Both the position numbers and the translations under genes were made by a program. A stretch of 64,000 nt of DNA from Sva-07 sp963752815 (GTDB lineage: Bacteria > Actinomycetota > Acidimicrobiia > Acidimicrobiales > Ilumatobacteraceae). The notes below the pieces were generated by a model that saw only the letters and a list, made by a program, of their open reading frames with translations, did no database searches and had not been told where the DNA came from. The stretch is from contig CAVVZI010000006.1 of the NCBI GenBank assembly GCA_963752815.1, positions 62,001 to 126,000 on the forward strand. The letters are read 5' to 3'. Shown piece by piece: positions 1 to 9,400 of this stretch. Numbering within the stretch: position 1 is the first letter of the stretch; each line of letters opens with the position of its first letter.

Positions 1-1
1 G

Positions 2-567
2 ACCGTCAACTTCGGCGGCATCTGGCACTCCGACACGACCTACCTCGCCGAGCCGCCGATGGGAACGATGCTGCTCTCCCGCGAGATCCCGCCGTTCGGC
101 GGCGACACGATGTTCGCCAACCAGTACGCCGCCTACGAAGCGCTGTCGCCGGCGATGCAGCGCGCTGCTCGATCCGCTCCGCGGCATCGCCAGCTCGGCC
201 CTCGCCGACGTGAGCAAGACCCGCGAGGACCGCCGCCGCGACGCGGGTACGGACGCCGAGCGACATCGTGTACGAGGCGTCGCACCCGGTCGTGCGCACG
301 CATCCCGAGACGGGTCGCAAGGCCCTGTTCGTCAACGTCGCCCACACGGCGCGCTTCGACGGGATGACCGAGGAGGAGAGCAAGCCGCTGCTGCAGTTCC
401 TCTTCCAGCACCAGGTGAAGCCGGAGTTCACGTGCCGGTTCGTGTGGGGCGTCGGCTCACTCGCGCTGTGGGACAACCGCTGCGCCCAGCACAACCCGGT
501 CAACGACTACCACGGCTTCACGCGCGTGATGCACCGCATCACACTCGCCGGCGACGTTCCGGCCTGA
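2..567 (+). CDS. TauD/TfdA-family Fe(II)/2-oxoglutarate dioxygenase (5' truncated, frameshifted)
   Basis: C-terminal part of a taurine/alkylsulfonate-type non-haem iron dioxygenase; the beginning lies outside the window. The first frame shows the HxD iron-binding motif in GGIWHSDTTYLAEPP. The end shows the distal His and substrate/2OG arginines in WDNRCAQHNPVNDYHG and TRVMHRI. The reading frame moves by +1 twice, near 163 and near 250, yet the encoded protein stays recognisable throughout. That fits single-base insertions in the assembly better than decay. The substrate cannot be told from this fragment. The stop is followed at once by a palindromic intergenic element shared with a convergent gene. 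Confidence 0.8.
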
Positions 568-578
568 TCTCCGGCTTG

Positions 579-619
579 CGATGAGCGAAGCGCCCAGGGC
601 CTGGTCGATTCGCTCATCG
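579..619. repeat. Intergenic palindromic element, family A, copy 1
   Basis: Arms CGATGAGCGAA (579-589) and TTCGCTCATCG (609-619) enclose a GC-rich, partly self-complementary core (CCCAGG...CCTGG). It sits between the ends of two convergent genes, where a bidirectional terminator would be useful. The same arms recur at about 30.7, 41.4 (twice) and 59.2 kb. Confidence 0.75.
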
Positions 620-630
620 ATGGGTGGTTG

Positions 631-1746
631 TCAGCCCGCGGCGGCTCCTGCGGCGGCGGCGCGGTCGCTGGCCACGGCGTCGTAGGCCTCGTAGTCGGAC
701 GCGGTGTCGTCGTCGAACTCGTACTTGAGGAGTCCGGCGTCGCCCCAGAGGCGGCGGAGGTAGCCGTCGTTGGCATCGAGGAGGCCGAGCTTGCGCGTGT
801 TCGGGACCAGCTTGGAGAAGAACGCCCGCTGGAAGTTGGCGGCCGGATCGAGACGGATCGAACCCGCCGCCTCCATGAGGTAGGGGAACACCTTGTTGAC
901 GTCGACGCCGAGGCGCTCCCACATCTCGGGTGTGGTCGAACGGGCCTGGCTGCGCAACGTGTTCTCGGCGAGGAACTCCTGGCGTTCCTTGAGTTCGGCC
1001 TGCGAGAGGTTCTCGTAGAACTCCTGCAGGCTGAGGATGCCGAACGCGACATGGCGGGCTTCGTCGGCGAGCACGTAGCGGAGGAGCTTGCGCAGGAGTG
1101 GTTCGTCGGTGCGGCGCAACATCTCGCCGAACGCCGCCAGCGCCAGGCTCTCGATGATGATCTGCATGCCGAGGTAGGCGATGTCCCAGCGGCTGTCCTC
1201 GAGCAGGCCGAACACCTGGCCCTGCAGGTAGGGGCCCATCGGGTACTGGTCGCCGACCTTCTCGCTCAGGTAGCGCTGGAAGACCTCGGTGTGGCGGGCC
1301 TCGTCCATCGTCTGGGTCGCCGCGTAGTACTTGGCGTCGATCCACGGGACGGTCTCGACGATCTTGGCGGCGGTGAGCATCGCCCCCTGCTCGCCGTGCA
1401 CGAACTGGCTGATCTGCGCCTTGAACGATTCGATGCCGAGCGCGGTGAACTCCTTGTCGCCCCACGACGAGATCGGCGACCCGGGCAGATCCTTGGCGGC
1501 CTTGGCCAGCACCATGACCGGGGCGTTCCAGTCGATCAACCGCTCGGGATCGACGTCGATCGACCAGTCGAGTTCGGTGACGCTCGACCACTGCGACGCC
1601 ATCGCCTTGTTGTAGAGCGTCACGAGTTGCGGCCGCGACCGCTGGTAGTCCCAGAGGAACGTGCGCGGGGCGTGGTCGTTGACGTAGCGGATCGTGTCGG
1701 CGGCGTCGACGCCGTCGGGGATCGGGGGAAGGTCGGTCGTGGTCAT
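631..1746 (-). CDS. Ferritin-like diiron-carboxylate protein (putative oxygenase/desaturase)
   Basis: A 371-residue protein of the ferritin-like fold. Iron ligands fit the two-helix-pair pattern: E119 (GEQGAML), E149 and H152 (MDEARHTEVF), E199 (IIIESLAL), and E229 and H232 (ADEARHVAFG). This arrangement is typical of diiron oxidases such as R2-like proteins, acyl-ACP desaturases and AurF-type N-oxygenases. The sequence alone does not choose among them. The start is ATG at 1746 with AGGAG five bases upstream. It lies downstream of, and in the same direction as, a TetR gene, so TetR control is plausible. The Ala/Gly-rich C-terminal tail is probably disordered. Confidence 0.75.
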   Translation of the reverse strand: MTTTDLPPIPDGVDAADTIRYVNDHAPRTFLWDYQRSRPQLVTLYNKAMASQWSSVTELDWSIDVDPERLIDWNAPVMVLAKAAKDLPGSPISSWGDKEFTALGIESFKAQISQFVHGEQGAMLTAAKIVETVPWIDAKYYAATQTMDEARHTEVFQRYLSEKVGDQYPMGPYLQGQVFGLLEDSRWDIAYLGMQIIIESLALAAFGEMLRRTDEPLLRKLLRYVLADEARHVAFGILSLQEFYENLSQAELKERQEFLAENTLRSQARSTTPEMWERLGVDVNKVFPYLMEAAGSIRLDPAANFQRAFFSKLVPNTRKLGLLDANDGYLRRLWGDAGLLKYEFDDDTASDYEAYDAVASDRAAAAGAAAG

Positions 1747-1770
1747 GAATGCTCCTGGTGCTCAGATGGT

Positions 1771-1822
1771 CGTTTGCGTCGGGATTTCTGAGAACCGGTT
1801 CTCAGAAATCCCGACGCAAACG
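1771..1822. repeat. 52-bp perfect palindrome, family B, copy 1
   Basis: Perfect inverted repeat with two 26-base arms and no loop; the left arm begins CGTTTGCGTCGGGATTTC and the centre is GAACCGGTTC. It overlaps the 3' end of the TetR gene and supplies its last codons and stop. A second, slightly diverged copy lies at 2506-2557. Confidence 0.9.
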
Positions 1823-2413
1823 AGTGTCAACGGTCGTCGGGGGTGCGGTCGGCGGCGCGCCGATCGAGGCGAGGATGCGGCCGATCAGATCGGCCCAGCC
1901 CGCGGCATCGGGCGCCTTCGAGCCGGCCGCGCGCTGCACGAGCAGGCCGAGGCCGACGGTGCGGATGAAGTACAACACCGCCTCGGAGTCGACGTCGGCG
2001 GCGAACGTGCCGTCGGCGATGGCCTGGCGGACCAACGGCTCGAGCGAGTTGCGCCACTGCTCGTTGGCGTCGTCGATGGCGGATGCGACCTCGGGTTCGC
2101 GGCGGGCGGCGACGTGGGCCTCGAGCCGTACCGCCTCGTCGAGCGTCAGGGGTGCGTCGAACCGGCTGGCGCTGCGCTGCAGCATGTCGGCCACGCGTTC
2201 CACGTCGTCGAGCGCGCCGACGTTGAACGAGGCGTGGCGGATCACGGCCTCGCGGAGCAGGTCGTTCTTGGAACGGAATCGCCCGTAGACGGCGCCGGTC
2301 GACAGGCCCGCCTCGCGGACGATGTCGGCGATCTTGGTGCCTTCGTAGCCCTGGCGGGCGAACACCCTGCTGGCGGCATCGAGCAGTTGCTCGCGCAGGT
2401 CGTCATCGTCCAC
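1802..2413 (-). CDS. TetR/AcrR-family transcriptional regulator
   Basis: TetR repressor of about 203 residues. The N-terminal helix-turn-helix reads IADIVREAGLSTGAVYGRF, followed by a divergent ligand-binding domain. I prefer the GTG start at 2413 because TATTCT lies eight bases upstream, the leaderless pattern seen elsewhere in this window; a TTG at 2431 is the longer alternative. The last codons (reading TRLRRDF) and the stop come from the 52-bp palindrome at 1771-1822, so the element has probably replaced or extended the original C-terminus. The likely target is the ferritin-like gene downstream or its own promoter. The ligand is unknown. Confidence 0.85.
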   Translation of the reverse strand: MDDDDLREQLLDAASRVFARQGYEGTKIADIVREAGLSTGAVYGRFRSKNDLLREAVIRHASFNVGALDDVERVADMLQRSASRFDAPLTLDEAVRLEAHVAARREPEVASAIDDANEQWRNSLEPLVRQAIADGTFAADVDSEAVLYFIRTVGLGLLVQRAAGSKAPDAAGWADLIGRILASIGAPPTAPPTTVDTRLRRDF

Positions 2414-2421
2414 GAGGGTGG

Positions 2422-2427
2422 AGAATA
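2422..2427 (-). promoter_or_regulatory. -10 element TATTCT, leaderless TetR start
   Basis: TATTCT on the minus strand ends eight bases before the GTG at 2413, implying an mRNA with little or no 5' leader. Confidence 0.5.
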
Positions 2428-2505
2428 ACAATTATTCGTCGACGGCACAAGGCCTCGAATCCGTCCATCGGCGCGGCGTGCTACGACGATCGTCCCCTCA
2501 ATCCA

Positions 2506-2557
2506 CGTTTGCGTCAGGATTTCCGAGGGCCGGGTCTCGGAAATCCTGACGCAAACG
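2506..2557. repeat. Palindrome, family B, copy 2
   Basis: Arms of 22 bases, CGTTTGCGTCAGGATTTC plus CGAG (2506-2527) and its complement (2536-2557), around an eight-base centre. Differences from copy 1 are compensated on both arms (G/A paired with C/T), so base pairing has been kept while the sequence drifted. It lies between the 3' end of the YjbR-like gene and the 5' side of tetR. Confidence 0.85.
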
Positions 2558-2562
2558 GGTGG

Positions 2563-2976
2563 TTAGGGACCGTCGGCGGCGGGCGGGCGATCGATGAGGG
2601 CCACGAGCTTCTTCGGCGCGAGCACGCAGTAGCTCTCGATCATCAGCTCGCCGACCTCGTCCCAGTCGGTGTCGTCGGTGAGCACCATGCCGATCGCATC
2701 GCGGCCCCAGCCGAGGTGCAGGAACGGATGACCGGCGTTGCGCAGGACGTGGAACTCGTCAGGGGCGGCCCGGAAGGCGACCAGGACGTCGGGCTCGCCT
2801 CGGGCCGCTGCGTCAGCGTCGGCATGCACGCCGAGGACATGGGCGAACGTCTTCTTGCGCACCATCCATCGTGTGCCCTTCCACGCCTGTTCCTCGTAGG
2901 CGTCGGGAAGGGCGAGACAGATCGAACGCAGCGTCGATTCGATGTGCTCGGGGACGTCGTCGACGTAGACCGTCAT
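2563..2976 (-). CDS. MmcQ/YjbR-family DNA-binding-like protein
   Basis: 137-residue protein of the MmcQ/YjbR family (CyaY-like fold, often annotated DNA-binding). Recognisable features are PDAYEEQAWKGTRWMVRKKTFAHV near the N-terminus in pieces of that order, HPFLHLGWGRDAIGMVL in the middle, and the terminal helix ending SYCVLAPKKLVALI, which matches the family's SYRLVAPKRL-type ending. Length is normal. Biochemical role is not established for the family. It precedes tetR in the same direction, separated by palindrome copy B2. Confidence 0.85.
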   Translation of the reverse strand: MTVYVDDVPEHIESTLRSICLALPDAYEEQAWKGTRWMVRKKTFAHVLGVHADADAAARGEPDVLVAFRAAPDEFHVLRNAGHPFLHLGWGRDAIGMVLTDDTDWDEVGELMIESYCVLAPKKLVALIDRPPAADGP

Positions 2977-3223
2977 CGTGCGGCCCCCACGGAACCGAGC
3001 GTAGATCGGACCTCGTCAGCTCCGCAGCGGCGCACCGCGCGTTCACGGGGTCGCCGGCTGACCGCCGGTTTCACGGTCGATTCGTTGGCGTGGCCCCGGC
3101 CGTTGCCAGCTTCGGGGACTTCCATGACCGGGGCACGACTCGACCACAACGAAGGACGTGCTCATGAAATCCCCCATCGTTTCGGGACCCGTCCCGGACG
3201 AACGGAGCACGGTGTTGGTTCGG

Positions 3224-4294
3224 TCAGCGTGGCATCCGGGCGTCATCGGGCGGGCTCGGCGCGGCGACCGAGGCTGCCACCCGCGACAGCGCGACATCGA
3301 TGAGCCACCGTCCACCGCCATCGAGCGCCTCGACCACCGCCACCGCCGCGGTGAGGCCGGCGAGCGGATCCGCCACCGCGTCGCCGACGAAGTGCGGGAT
3401 GCCGTCCACCCAGTCGACGAGCCCGCCGGCCGCGGTCGCGTCGTCGCCGAACCCGACCCGCATCGCGTTCGCGCCGGCACGGCCGTGGCCGGTGATCGAC
3501 ACCCACACCTGCGGTCCGTGCTCGAACGACCGATCGGGCGTCGATACCCAGTTGTTCGAGGGCACGCGGTCGTGAACCCTCGATCACCACGTCGGCCGAT
3601 CGGAGGATCTCCTGCAAGCGGTCGCGCCCCTCGGCGGTCGACCAGTCGAGCGTCACGAAGTCGGCACCCGCGTGCAGCAGGTCGAAGAACCCGGCGTGCA
3701 ATCGGCCACCATCGGGACGACCGACGCTCTCGACCTTGGTCACCTGCGCCCCGAGCCGGTGGAGGAGTTGACCGGCGAGCGGGCCCGCCCAGAGCGAAGC
3801 CAGGTTCACGACGCGTGCCCCGGCGACCGGCCGCGGAGGGGCCGAACCGATCGACTCGACGATGGTTCGCCGCCGATCGGTCTGTTCCCCGATCACGGAA
3901 CAGGCCAGGCCGAGCAGCGCCCCTCGTTCGACGAGCTCGATAGCGGACCGGGAACTGCACTGGCTCCTCGACGAGCGTCCACGGATCGCCCAAGGCGTCG
4001 CCCTCGTCGATCCTGTCGTCGAGCCATGCCGGTATCGCCGTGATGTCGTCGGGACGGGCGAGCGAGATTGCAATCCATCCGTCAGCGGCGCGCAGCAGAC
4101 GGCAGGCCCCGCCGCTGCTGACGGTGCCCGGCCGGCGGGAGCTCGAGCATCCGCGCCCGGTCGGTCAGCAGTCCTCGCCCACCGTCACCGAACTGGTCGG
4201 TCACCGCGGCGCCGCGGTCGTCGAGCAGCGCGGTCTGCGCCGCGACGTACCGCCACATCGCCGACGCTGGCCGGGCGATCCTCCACGTCACCAT
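3224..4294 (-). CDS. CaiB/BaiF-type (class III) CoA-transferase, multiply frameshifted
   Basis: Class III CoA-transferase transferring CoA between acyl groups via an aspartyl-CoA intermediate. In order, different frames show: the start (MWRYVAAQTALLDDRG), GACRLLRAADGWIAISLARP, the inter-domain GARVVNLASLWAGPLAGQLL followed by GAQVTKVESVGRPDGGR, then DADVVIEGSRPRALEQLG-like sequence, WVSITGHGRAGANAMRVGFG and GDAVADPLAGLTAAVAVVEA. Frame changes fall near 4150, 4045, 3960 and 3570. All segments are well preserved, so sequencing indels are likely. Its start codon overlaps that of the divergent enoyl-CoA hydratase, suggesting shared control of a CoA-ester pathway. Confidence 0.8.
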
Positions 4295-5288
4295 GTTCCT
4301 CTACGCTTCGAGCATCGGCCACATCGACGTCTCGACGAGCGAGTACCGCGAGTTGATCGACGGTCCGTATCTCGACGAGCAACTCGCCGGCGTGGCGCTC
4401 GTGATCGTTCATCCCGACGGGTCCGAGGACCATTCCGCTCGTGCACCGGGATGCACTCCGGTCGTCGTGTGCTGGGCCGGCACCGACGACGCTCCACGAT
4501 GGGCGGACGTTGCACTCGACGCCGACGACCGCGCCGCGCTCGTCGAGCGGGTCGACCACGTGCCGCAGGCGGCGATCTCGCTGGCGGTCCTGCTGCGACA
4601 GACCGAGACGCTGCCGATCCCGGCGGCGCTCGCCGCAGAGTCGGCGGTGTACTCGATGCTCCAGGGAGGCCCCGAGTTCGCGGCGTGGCGCGCCGCCACA
4701 CCGGCGAAGCCCGACCCCGAACCCGACCGGTCGACGGTGTTGATCGAGCGCGACGGCGGTCGGCTGTCGCTGACGCTCGATCGGCCGCATCGCCACAACG
4801 CGATCTCCATGAGGCTGCGCGACGAACTCCACGCCGCGTTGACGATCGCGGTGGTCGACGACTCGATCCGCGAGGTGGTCGTCAGCGGCAACGGCCCGTC
4901 GTTCTGCAGCGGGGGAGACCTCGGGGAGTTCGGCCGACGTCCGGATCCGGTCACGGCCCACGTCACCCGACTGGCACGCAGCCCGGCCGCGCTGATCGAA
5001 CGGCTCCGTGACCGGGTCGAGATGCGCATCCACGGTTCGACGTTCGGCGGCGGGATCGAGATGGCGGCGTTCGCCGGCCGGGTCATCGCCGATCCGGGCA
5101 CGCGAGTCGCGCTCCCGGAGGTGTCGCTCGGCCTGATCCCCGGCGCCGGCGGCACGGCGAGCCTCACCCGTCGCATCGGACGACAGCGGACCGCAGCGCT
5201 CGGATTGCTCGGCAAGGCGATCGACGCGCCGACCGCGCTCGACTGGGGTCTCGTCGACGAGATTCGTGCTCCCACCTCGATGACGTGA
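4293..5288 (+). CDS. Enoyl-CoA hydratase/isomerase-family protein with long N-terminal extension
   Basis: 331 residues. The crotonase domain occupies roughly residues 150-325: DRPHRHNAISMRLRDEL, the first oxyanion-hole segment GNGPSFCSGGDLGEFG, the second in HGSTFGGGIEMAAF, and ALPEVSLGLIPGAGG. The glutamate in SLGLIPG-type context is as in many hydratases. About 150 residues precede the domain and match nothing I recognise, so this may be a fused CoA-binding or regulatory part, or the true start may lie downstream. The ATG at 4293 overlaps the start codon of the divergent CoA-transferase. Likely role: acyl-CoA or aromatic-CoA catabolism with its neighbour. Confidence 0.75.
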   Translation: MFLYASSIGHIDVSTSEYRELIDGPYLDEQLAGVALVIVHPDGSEDHSARAPGCTPVVVCWAGTDDAPRWADVALDADDRAALVERVDHVPQAAISLAVLLRQTETLPIPAALAAESAVYSMLQGGPEFAAWRAATPAKPDPEPDRSTVLIERDGGRLSLTLDRPHRHNAISMRLRDELHAALTIAVVDDSIREVVVSGNGPSFCSGGDLGEFGRRPDPVTAHVTRLARSPAALIERLRDRVEMRIHGSTFGGGIEMAAFAGRVIADPGTRVALPEVSLGLIPGAGGTASLTRRIGRQRTAALGLLGKAIDAPTALDWGLVDEIRAPTSMT

Positions 5289-5384
5289 GCGCGAGTCCGC
5301 GGACCTGGGCTCCGCGCGACTCTCTGGTTTGGGAGAAGTTCAACACGTTGCGTGGTCGGTTCGACCCGTGTCCGTGGTCCGAAC

Positions 5385-5401
5385 CTGAAGATTCTCTCAG
5401 G
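5385..5401 (+). promoter_or_regulatory. Phased CTGA-type operator, site A (2 repeats)
   Basis: CTGAAG at 5385 and CTCAGG at 5396 start exactly 11 bp apart. The geometry and half-site match OmpR/PhoB-type direct-repeat boxes and four other sites in this locus. Confidence 0.5.
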
Positions 5402-5607
5402 AACGAAAATGTCATCCGGAGGCGCTCGACAAAGGTGCGCAGGCTGGACCATGCTGAAGTTTCTCATCGGAATGGCTGTGCCATTCTGTGTGGGTCAGCG
5501 GAAAAACAGCGGAACACGAATTCAGCGGAATAGCGAACACAGCGGAAGACAAGGACTGCGGGCGGCGGTCGCATCGCGTCATCGATCGCGCCCTTGCACA
5601 GACGGAC

Positions 5608-5614
5608 AAGGAGG
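5608..5614 (+). promoter_or_regulatory. Ribosome binding site AAGGAGG
   Basis: Strong Shine-Dalgarno five bases before TTG at 5620. It decides the start of response regulator 1 against upstream in-frame codons at 5488. Confidence 0.75.
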
Positions 5615-5619
5615 CCAAG

Positions 5620-6381
5620 TTGGGACAAGTCCAGCGCCGGGTTGTGATGGTCGGTTGCCCGACCCGAACGGGAGCAGATTGTGGTGCGCTCCTCGGGAAC
5701 GCGGGCATGTCGGTCGTGACCCAGGGATATCAAGGTCTCGAAGGGACGATGGCGGCGCTGCAACCGGACCTCGCCATCGCCGAGTTGCAGAACGGCGATC
5801 CCGTCGAGACGATCCGGCGGCTGCGCAGCGTCGCCGGCATGCCGGTGCTGTTGCTGATTCCGGCGGAGAGCTCGTCGATGGTGACGATCGCGGCGTTCCA
5901 CGCGGGCGCCGACGATGTCATGGAACACCCCGTCGACTGTCAGGAACTGCTCGTGCGCGTGCAGGCCATTCTGCGTCGACGCGATCCCGATCGCCATGTG
6001 CGGGTGCGTGACGTGGTGATCGACGAGCCCGGTCATCTCGCGTGGCGGGGCGATCAACCGCTCGCACTCACCCCGACGGAGTTCCGACTCCTCCTGGTGC
6101 TCGCCCGCAACGCCGACGTCGTGGTGTCGAAGCGGTGCCTGCTGGCCGAGGTGTGGGGCTTCGACGACTGCGACGTCAATGTCGTCGAGGTGCACGTCTC
6201 GGCATTGCGACGCAAACTCGAGGAGTTCGGTCCGCGGTTGGTCGACACGGTGCGCTCCCACGGCTACGTGATCCGTGCCGGTTCGGCGTCCGACCGCACC
6301 CCACGCCCGTCGGTCCCGCGGCCTGCGTCACGCATCCATCTGGTGCCCTCACGGCACCGACGGTCGAGCCCGACCCAGTGA
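5620..6381 (+). CDS. OmpR/PhoB-type response regulator 1 with atypical receiver
   Basis: 253 residues: receiver (about 7-118), then winged-helix DNA-binding domain (about 135-235; LTPTEFRLLLVLARNADVVV and VEVHVSALRRKLEEFGPR). The receiver looks unphosphorylatable. The acceptor position is Glu (E55 in PDLAIAELQNG), the acidic pocket is replaced by VVMVGCPT, and the conserved Lys is His103 in DDVMEHPVD. No histidine kinase lies nearby. The TTG start is fixed by AAGGAGG. A close paralogue sits at 29.9 kb, and the two bracket the glycan locus. Probable role: phosphorylation-independent activator of the 6.5-kb operon, inferred from position and phased repeats upstream. Confidence 0.85.
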   Translation: MGQVQRRVVMVGCPTRTGADCGALLGNAGMSVVTQGYQGLEGTMAALQPDLAIAELQNGDPVETIRRLRSVAGMPVLLLIPAESSSMVTIAAFHAGADDVMEHPVDCQELLVRVQAILRRRDPDRHVRVRDVVIDEPGHLAWRGDQPLALTPTEFRLLLVLARNADVVVSKRCLLAEVWGFDDCDVNVVEVHVSALRRKLEEFGPRLVDTVRSHGYVIRAGSASDRTPRPSVPRPASRIHLVPSRHRRSSPTQ

Positions 6382-6383
6382 AC

Positions 6384-6411
6384 CTGGCGCCGTCCTGAGG
6401 ATCGACTGAGG
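6384..6411 (+). promoter_or_regulatory. Phased CTGA-type operator, site B (3 repeats)
   Basis: CTGGCG at 6384, CTGAGG at 6395 and CTGAGG at 6406, each 11 bp apart, immediately upstream of the long glycan operon. GGTACC at 6439-6444 lies at the same distance downstream as a GATACT hexamer does from site E, so it may be the -10 region. Confidence 0.6.
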
Positions 6412-6478
6412 TGTTGACCGCAGGGCTCCAAGGGGTTCGGTACCGCTGGTAATTCTTGTCATCGAAGGGCGGTATTCG

Positions 6479-9400
6479 ATGGCGGCACAGCGATCCAACG
6501 GCGAACAGGGAGGCAAGCGACGAGCGTTCTCGCGGCGTCGTTTCCTCTCCGGTGCTGCTGTGGGAGCCGGGATCGCGGTCGCCGATCTGGGCTCGCTCAC
6601 CGACCTCGCCTACGGAGCGACGAACTCGATCACGCTCGAGAACTCGTCGGCGGGTGCCGACGACTGGGACCTCACGTGGGTCGATGACTCCATCGAGGGC
6701 TTCGCGGTTCCGTATTCGTCCAACGTCGGCGAGACGGTGCGGTTCAAGATCAGGACCGCGTCGACGAACTATCGCATCAGTATCTACCGCGTCGGCTGGT
6801 ACGCCGGGAAGGGCGCGCGGCTGATCGCCACGATCAACCCGTCGGTGGCGCTGCCGCAATCGCAGCCCGATCCGGTCGTCGACACCGTGACCGGCCTCGT
6901 CCACTGCGACAACTGGGCGGTGTCGGCGTCGTGGACGATCCCGGCAACCGCCACCTCCGGCGTGTACGTCGCCAACTTCGAGCCGCTCGACTCCACCTCG
7001 GTCGGGAACCGCTGCATGTTCGTGGTGCGCAAGGACGGCAACACGAGCGATGTCCTCGTGCAGACGTCCGACTCGACGTACCAGGCCTACAACACGTGGG
7101 GCGGGTACAGCCTGTACCGCGGCCCGGCCTACTACGGCCGGGCGACCAAGGTCAGCTATCACCGTCCGGTCGAGCCGGCGGAACTCGAGAACGACTTCTT
7201 CTACGGCGAGTTGCCGCTCGTGCGGTGGCTCGAACGCAACGGGTACGACGTGTCCTACACATCGTGTGTCGACACGGATCGCCGCCCGGCCGAGTTGACG
7301 AAGCACAAGGTCTTCATCTCCTCGGGTCACGACGAGTACTGGTCGGGTGGGATGCGCGCCAACGTCGAAGCGGCGCGCGATGCCGGCGTGAATCTCATCT
7401 TCATGACCGGTAACGAGGTCTTCTGGCGCACGCGCTGGGAGGCGGCGAGCGACGGGACGCCGTACGGCACCCTGGTCTGCTACAAGGAGACACTCGAGAA
7501 CGCCAAGGTCGACCCGAGCCCGGAGTGGACGGGTACGTGGCGCGACCCGCGGTTCTGTCCACCGGGCAATGGCGGCGGTGTTCCGGAGAACTCGCTGACC
7601 GGGACGCTGTTCCGGGCGATCAACCCGCTCGATGACGACGATTTCGCGATCGAGGTGCCAGCGCAGTTCGCGCCGTTGCGCTGTTGGCGCAACACCGCCG
7701 TGGCTGCGCTGGCGCCCGGCCAGGTCAAGGTGCTCTCGCCGGCGACGCTCGGCTACGAGTGGGACGCCGATGTCGACAACGGGCACCGGCCGGCCGGGCT
7801 CGTGCGGATGTCGGAGACGACGCAGGTGGCGGCGCAGGTGCTGCAGGACTTCGGCGGCACGTACATCGAGGCGCCGTTGACGCACGCCATGGCGATGTAC
7901 CGCGCGCCGGGCGGCGCGCTCGTGTGGAGCACCGGCACGGTGCAGTGGGCGTGGGGGCTCGACGAGTACCACCGCAACCGTCCCGACACCGCGGTGCCGA
8001 CCGACGTGAACATGCAGCAACTGACGCTGAACGTCCTGGCCGACATGGGTGTCCAGGCGGCGTCGCGCCAGACGGGACTGACCTCGGCCGCCAAGTCGAC
8101 CGACACGATTGCGCCGGTCTCGACGATCAGTTCGCCGGCCACCGGCTCGGTGTTGCCGATCGGCACCCCGGTCGTGGTGAGCGGCACGGCCGTCGACACC
8201 GGCGGCGGAGTCGTCGCCGCGGTCGAGGTGTCGGTCGACGGTGGCGGCACCTGGCACCCGGCGAACGGCACGGGGACCTGGAGCTACACGTTCACGCCGA
8301 TGCAGCTCGGCTCGTTCACCGTGCGGTCAGCGCGCCGTCGACGACAGTTGCAATCTCGAGGTTCCCGGTTCCGGCCGGGTGCTGCAGGGCGGCCCGCGGA
8401 CGACGCCGTGTTCGATCTGGGACGACAGCGCGGTTCCCGCAACGGCCGCGTTCGCCGACAGCACGGCGCTCGAGCTCGGGGTGAAGTTCCGCGCCGACGC
8501 CGACGGTTTCATCCGGGCGATCCGCTTCTACAAGGGACCCGGCAACGACGGCGCGCACGTCGGCAAGCTCTATCGATCGAACGGGATCCTGCTCGGCTCG
8601 GTGGACTTCGTCGACGAGACCGCGACGGGATGGCAGACGGCAACGTTCGCGTCGCCGATCGCAGTCGCTGCCGGTACGACCTACGTCGCTTCGTACTGGG
8701 CGCCGCACGGCCACTACTCGGGCGACGTCGGCTATTTCGCGTCCGCCCGCGACTTTCCTCCGCTGCGTGCGCTGGCGTCCGGTGACGACGGAGCGAACGG
8801 GGTGTTCCGTGTGGGCGCCGGCTTCCCGAACCAGACGTACGGGGCCACGAACTACTGGGTCGATGTGGTGTACCACACCGACAACGACTCGGCCCCGACG
8901 GTGGCCTCCCGCACGCCCGCGGCGGGTGTCGGCTCCGTCGCGACGAACACGACCGTCTCGTGCCGGTTCAGCGAGCCGGTCGTCGCCTCGTCCGTCGTCA
9001 TGACCGTCGCGACGCCGGACGGCATCGCCATCCCCGGCGCTGTCTCGTACGAGGCGCCCGAGCGAACGGCCCGCTTCACCCCCGGTGGCCCGCTCGCCGA
9101 CGCGACGACGTACGTCGTCACCGTGTCTGGCGCGACCGACTTCTCCGGATCGACGATCGAAGCGCCCGTGTCGTGGACGTTCACGACGGCCGGGCTGCCC
9201 GGTGCCCTGCCGACGAGCATCTGGACGAGCGCCGACGTCCCCGCGGTGCCGTCGTCGACCGACACCAGCGCGGTCGAACTGGGACTGCAGTTCCGCACCG
9301 CCGTCGACGGCATCGTCACCGCACTGCGTTACTACCGCGGAGGCGGCAATGCGGGGAACCACGTCGGCCGGCTGTGGGCCCTCGACGGTACCCTCCTCGC

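Larger units (their letters stand above)
5289..5619. other. 331-bp non-coding region upstream of response regulator 1
   Basis: No coherent coding frame. It holds an 11-bp-phased CTGAAG/CTCAGG repeat at 5385-5401, and local composition is less GC-rich around 5455-5560 than in the genes. It is a long 5' regulatory region for a regulator gene. Confidence 0.6.
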
